Assembly: GCF_014203225.1 (NCBI RefSeq)
Contig: NZ_JACHIO010000017.1
Location: 62,001-126,000 of the forward strand
DNA: 64,000 nt
Origin: Granulicella mallensis
GTDB lineage: Bacteria > Acidobacteriota > Terriglobia > Terriglobales > Acidobacteriaceae
Reading direction: 5' to 3'
Made by a program: the position numbers and the translations under genes. Positions 62,800 to 64,000 of the stretch are shown here, in pieces (position 1 is the stretch's first letter; every line of letters begins with the position of its first letter). The notes beneath the pieces are model-generated. The model saw nothing but the letters and a program-made list of their open reading frames with translations, was not told the DNA's origin and did not search any database.

Positions 62800-63279
62800 C
62801 TACTCCCCCACCAATTCCAGCCCCTTCAAATTCTCACAGCTAATCGCCAGCACCTCATCGAACACCGCCAGCTTCGCGGGATCGATCCTCTGCCAGAGCT
62901 TGTGATGCGCCACCTCGGCAATCGCCCGTGCGTGCTGCAACATCTTCTCGCCCTTCTTTGTCAGGCGGGCCAGCAGCACGCGCTCATTCGCCGGGTTTTT
63001 CTCCCGTGTAATCCAGCCGTTCGCTTCCAGCTTCATCATCAACTGCTGCCCGGTCTGCGGAGTCACCGAGCAGATATCCGCCAGCTTCGCTCCCGAGATT
63101 CCGGGAGCGTCCTGCACCGCGCGCAATAGACGCAGTTGAGCCGCCGTAATGCCCAAAGGCTGCAGCTCCTGGTCCAGCAGGCTGCGAAACCCCAGCAGCA
63201 CGCGCTTGACCTGCGTGATGCGCTCGAAGGGTTCCTTCCACTGCTGCATCGTCAATGCTTTTTTTCTCGGAGACTTCAT
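62800..63279 (-). CDS. MarR-family regulator of the divergent drug efflux gene
   Basis: The 159-aa protein has a MarR winged helix (about 55-120: LGITAAQLRLLRAVQDAPGISGAKLADICSVTPQTGQQLMMKLEANGWITREKNPANERVLLARLTKKG). AGGAAG precedes the ATG. It is divergent from an EmrB-type transporter, and a perfect 10-2-10 palindrome plus a half site lie between them. Repression of both genes until a toxic ligand binds is the usual arrangement. Confidence 0.9.
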   Translation of the reverse strand: MKSPRKKALTMQQWKEPFERITQVKRVLLGFRSLLDQELQPLGITAAQLRLLRAVQDAPGISGAKLADICSVTPQTGQQLMMKLEANGWITREKNPANERVLLARLTKKGEKMLQHARAIAEVAHHKLWQRIDPAKLAVFDEVLAISCENLKGLELVGE

Positions 63280-63296
63280 ATCAGCTTCCTGTTATT

Positions 63297-63318
63297 CTAT
63301 ATCAGCAAGCTGATATAG
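63297..63318. promoter_or_regulatory. MarR-type operator palindrome
   Basis: CTATATCAGC-AA-GCTGATATAG is a perfect inverted repeat. A half site ATATCAGCTT lies at 63279-63288, overlapping the first base of the MarR start codon and extending through the ribosome-binding region. Both lie between the MarR gene and the efflux gene. Confidence 0.75.
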
Positions 63319-63422
63319 TGATTTTACAAGCATCGGCTCAGTAGCACTTACGCAATGCGGTTTCATTGAAAGAACACCGCTCAAACCCTTTTTATTCCGA
63401 TACACCCGCTGCGAACCCTTCA

Positions 63423-64000
63423 ATGGCATACGACTCCTCCTGGAAACCCAAATACAATCCCTGGGCCATCGCGCTCACGGTCACACTGGCGACCTTTATG
63501 GAGGTGCTCGACACCTCTATCGCCAATGTCGCCCTGCCGCACATCGCCGGCTCGCTCGGGGCCTCACAGGAAGAGGCCACCTGGATCCTGACCAGCTATC
63601 TCGTCTCCAGCGCGATCGTACTCCCCATCTCCGGATGGCTGTCCAATCGTTTCGGCCGCAAGCGCTACTATCTCACCTGCGTCGCCATCTTCACCATCTT
63701 CTCGTTCGTCTGCGGCATCGCGCCGTCGCTTCCCCTCCTGATCATCGCCCGCATCCTGCAGGGAGCCGGCGGCGGCGGACTGGCGTCGTCCGAACAGGCC
63801 ATCCTGGCCGATACCTTCCCGGTTGAAAAACGCGGCCAGGCCTTCGCCGTCTATGGCATGGCGGTCGTCGTCGCCCCAGCGATCGGCCCTACGCTCGGCG
63901 GCTGGATCACCGATAACTTCAACTGGCACTGGATCTTCTTCATCAACATCCCCATCGGCATTCTCTCCATGTGGCTCAGCGCGCGCATGGTCGAAGATCC
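63423..64000 (+). CDS. DHA2-family MFS drug efflux transporter (EmrB-type), 3'-truncated by window edge
   Basis: The frame starts at ATG 63423 and is still open at base 64000 (192 codons seen). PWAIALTVTLATFMEVLDTSIANVALPHIAGSL is the first DHA2 segment with the VLDTSIANVALP signature. SYLVSSAIVLPISGWLSNRFGRKRYY, RILQGAGGGGLASSEQAIL and PAIGPTLGGWITDNFNWHWIFFINIPIG follow. This is the EmrB/QacA group, fourteen-helix proton-driven drug exporters that often work with an EmrA adaptor and an outer-membrane channel; those partners would lie beyond the window. The divergent MarR gene probably controls it. Confidence 0.92.
   Translation, partial: MAYDSSWKPKYNPWAIALTVTLATFMEVLDTSIANVALPHIAGSLGASQEEATWILTSYLVSSAIVLPISGWLSNRFGRKRYYLTCVAIFTIFSFVCGIAPSLPLLIIARILQGAGGGGLASSEQAILADTFPVEKRGQAFAVYGMAVVVAPAIGPTLGGWITDNFNWHWIFFINIPIGILSMWLSARMVED

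Overview
The window looks like a chromosomal segment of an acidobacterium (class Terriglobia, Granulicella/Edaphobacter/Terriglobus-like). This is an inference from gene content, not from a marker gene. The signs are two very large Oar-type TonB-dependent receptors with an N-terminal carboxypeptidase-regulatory-like domain, a membrane-anchored regulator module typical of the group, many polysaccharide-related genes, and long inverted-repeat elements between genes. There are no rRNA genes, prophage genes, recognisable transposases or CRISPR arrays. One tRNA is present, an initiator tRNA-fMet.

Layout. 1-10 kb: the 3' part of a GH31 glycosidase, a secreted glycerophosphodiester phosphodiesterase downstream of an Oar receptor, and a divergent operon of a DeoR regulator, an L-arabinokinase-like GHMP kinase and an EamA transporter. 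10-20 kb: GNAT acetyltransferase, catalase, DUF1348 protein, LysR regulator, an alpha/beta hydrolase divergent from an OhrR-like MarR regulator, a metallophosphoesterase and a GH29 alpha-L-fucosidase. 20-28 kb: DUF2252, DUF892 ferritin-like protein, a DeoR regulator overlapping a YbjJ-like MFS transporter, a secreted malectin-domain protein, tRNA-fMet and a BON-domain surface protein. 28-35 kb: PpiD-like foldase, MalQ, a 60-aa protein paired with a short NAD-binding dehydrogenase domain, and a NupG-like permease. 35-47 kb: a second Oar receptor divergent from a membrane-anchored regulator, pyruvate oxidase (PoxB type), a sugar porter with a large insertion, a DeoR/AgaR-type regulator and a GlmS-like sugar isomerase. 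47-53 kb: MacA-like adaptor, MacB-type ATPase and a 911-aa secreted protein. 53-64 kb: thiE with two APC permeases, a Xaa-Pro peptidase-accB-accC cluster, a Tat-exported phosphoesterase, ribA, and a MarR regulator divergent from an EmrB-type drug efflux gene that runs off the window.

How it fits together. The window suggests a soil heterotroph: outer-membrane receptors, glycosidases (GH31, GH29, MalQ), sugar kinases and isomerases, and three DeoR-type sugar-phosphate regulators. The best evidence for a local regulon is a nearly identical 20-bp tandem element (19/20 matches) upstream of both the sugar porter (42624) and the GlmS-like isomerase (46010), with the DeoR gene between them. No clearly new defence or mobile system was found. 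The most novel-looking items are this regulon, the insertion in the sugar porter, the free-standing arabinokinase-like gene, an unrecorded 35-aa membrane ORF downstream of the APC permeases, and at least nine families of long palindromic intergenic repeats.
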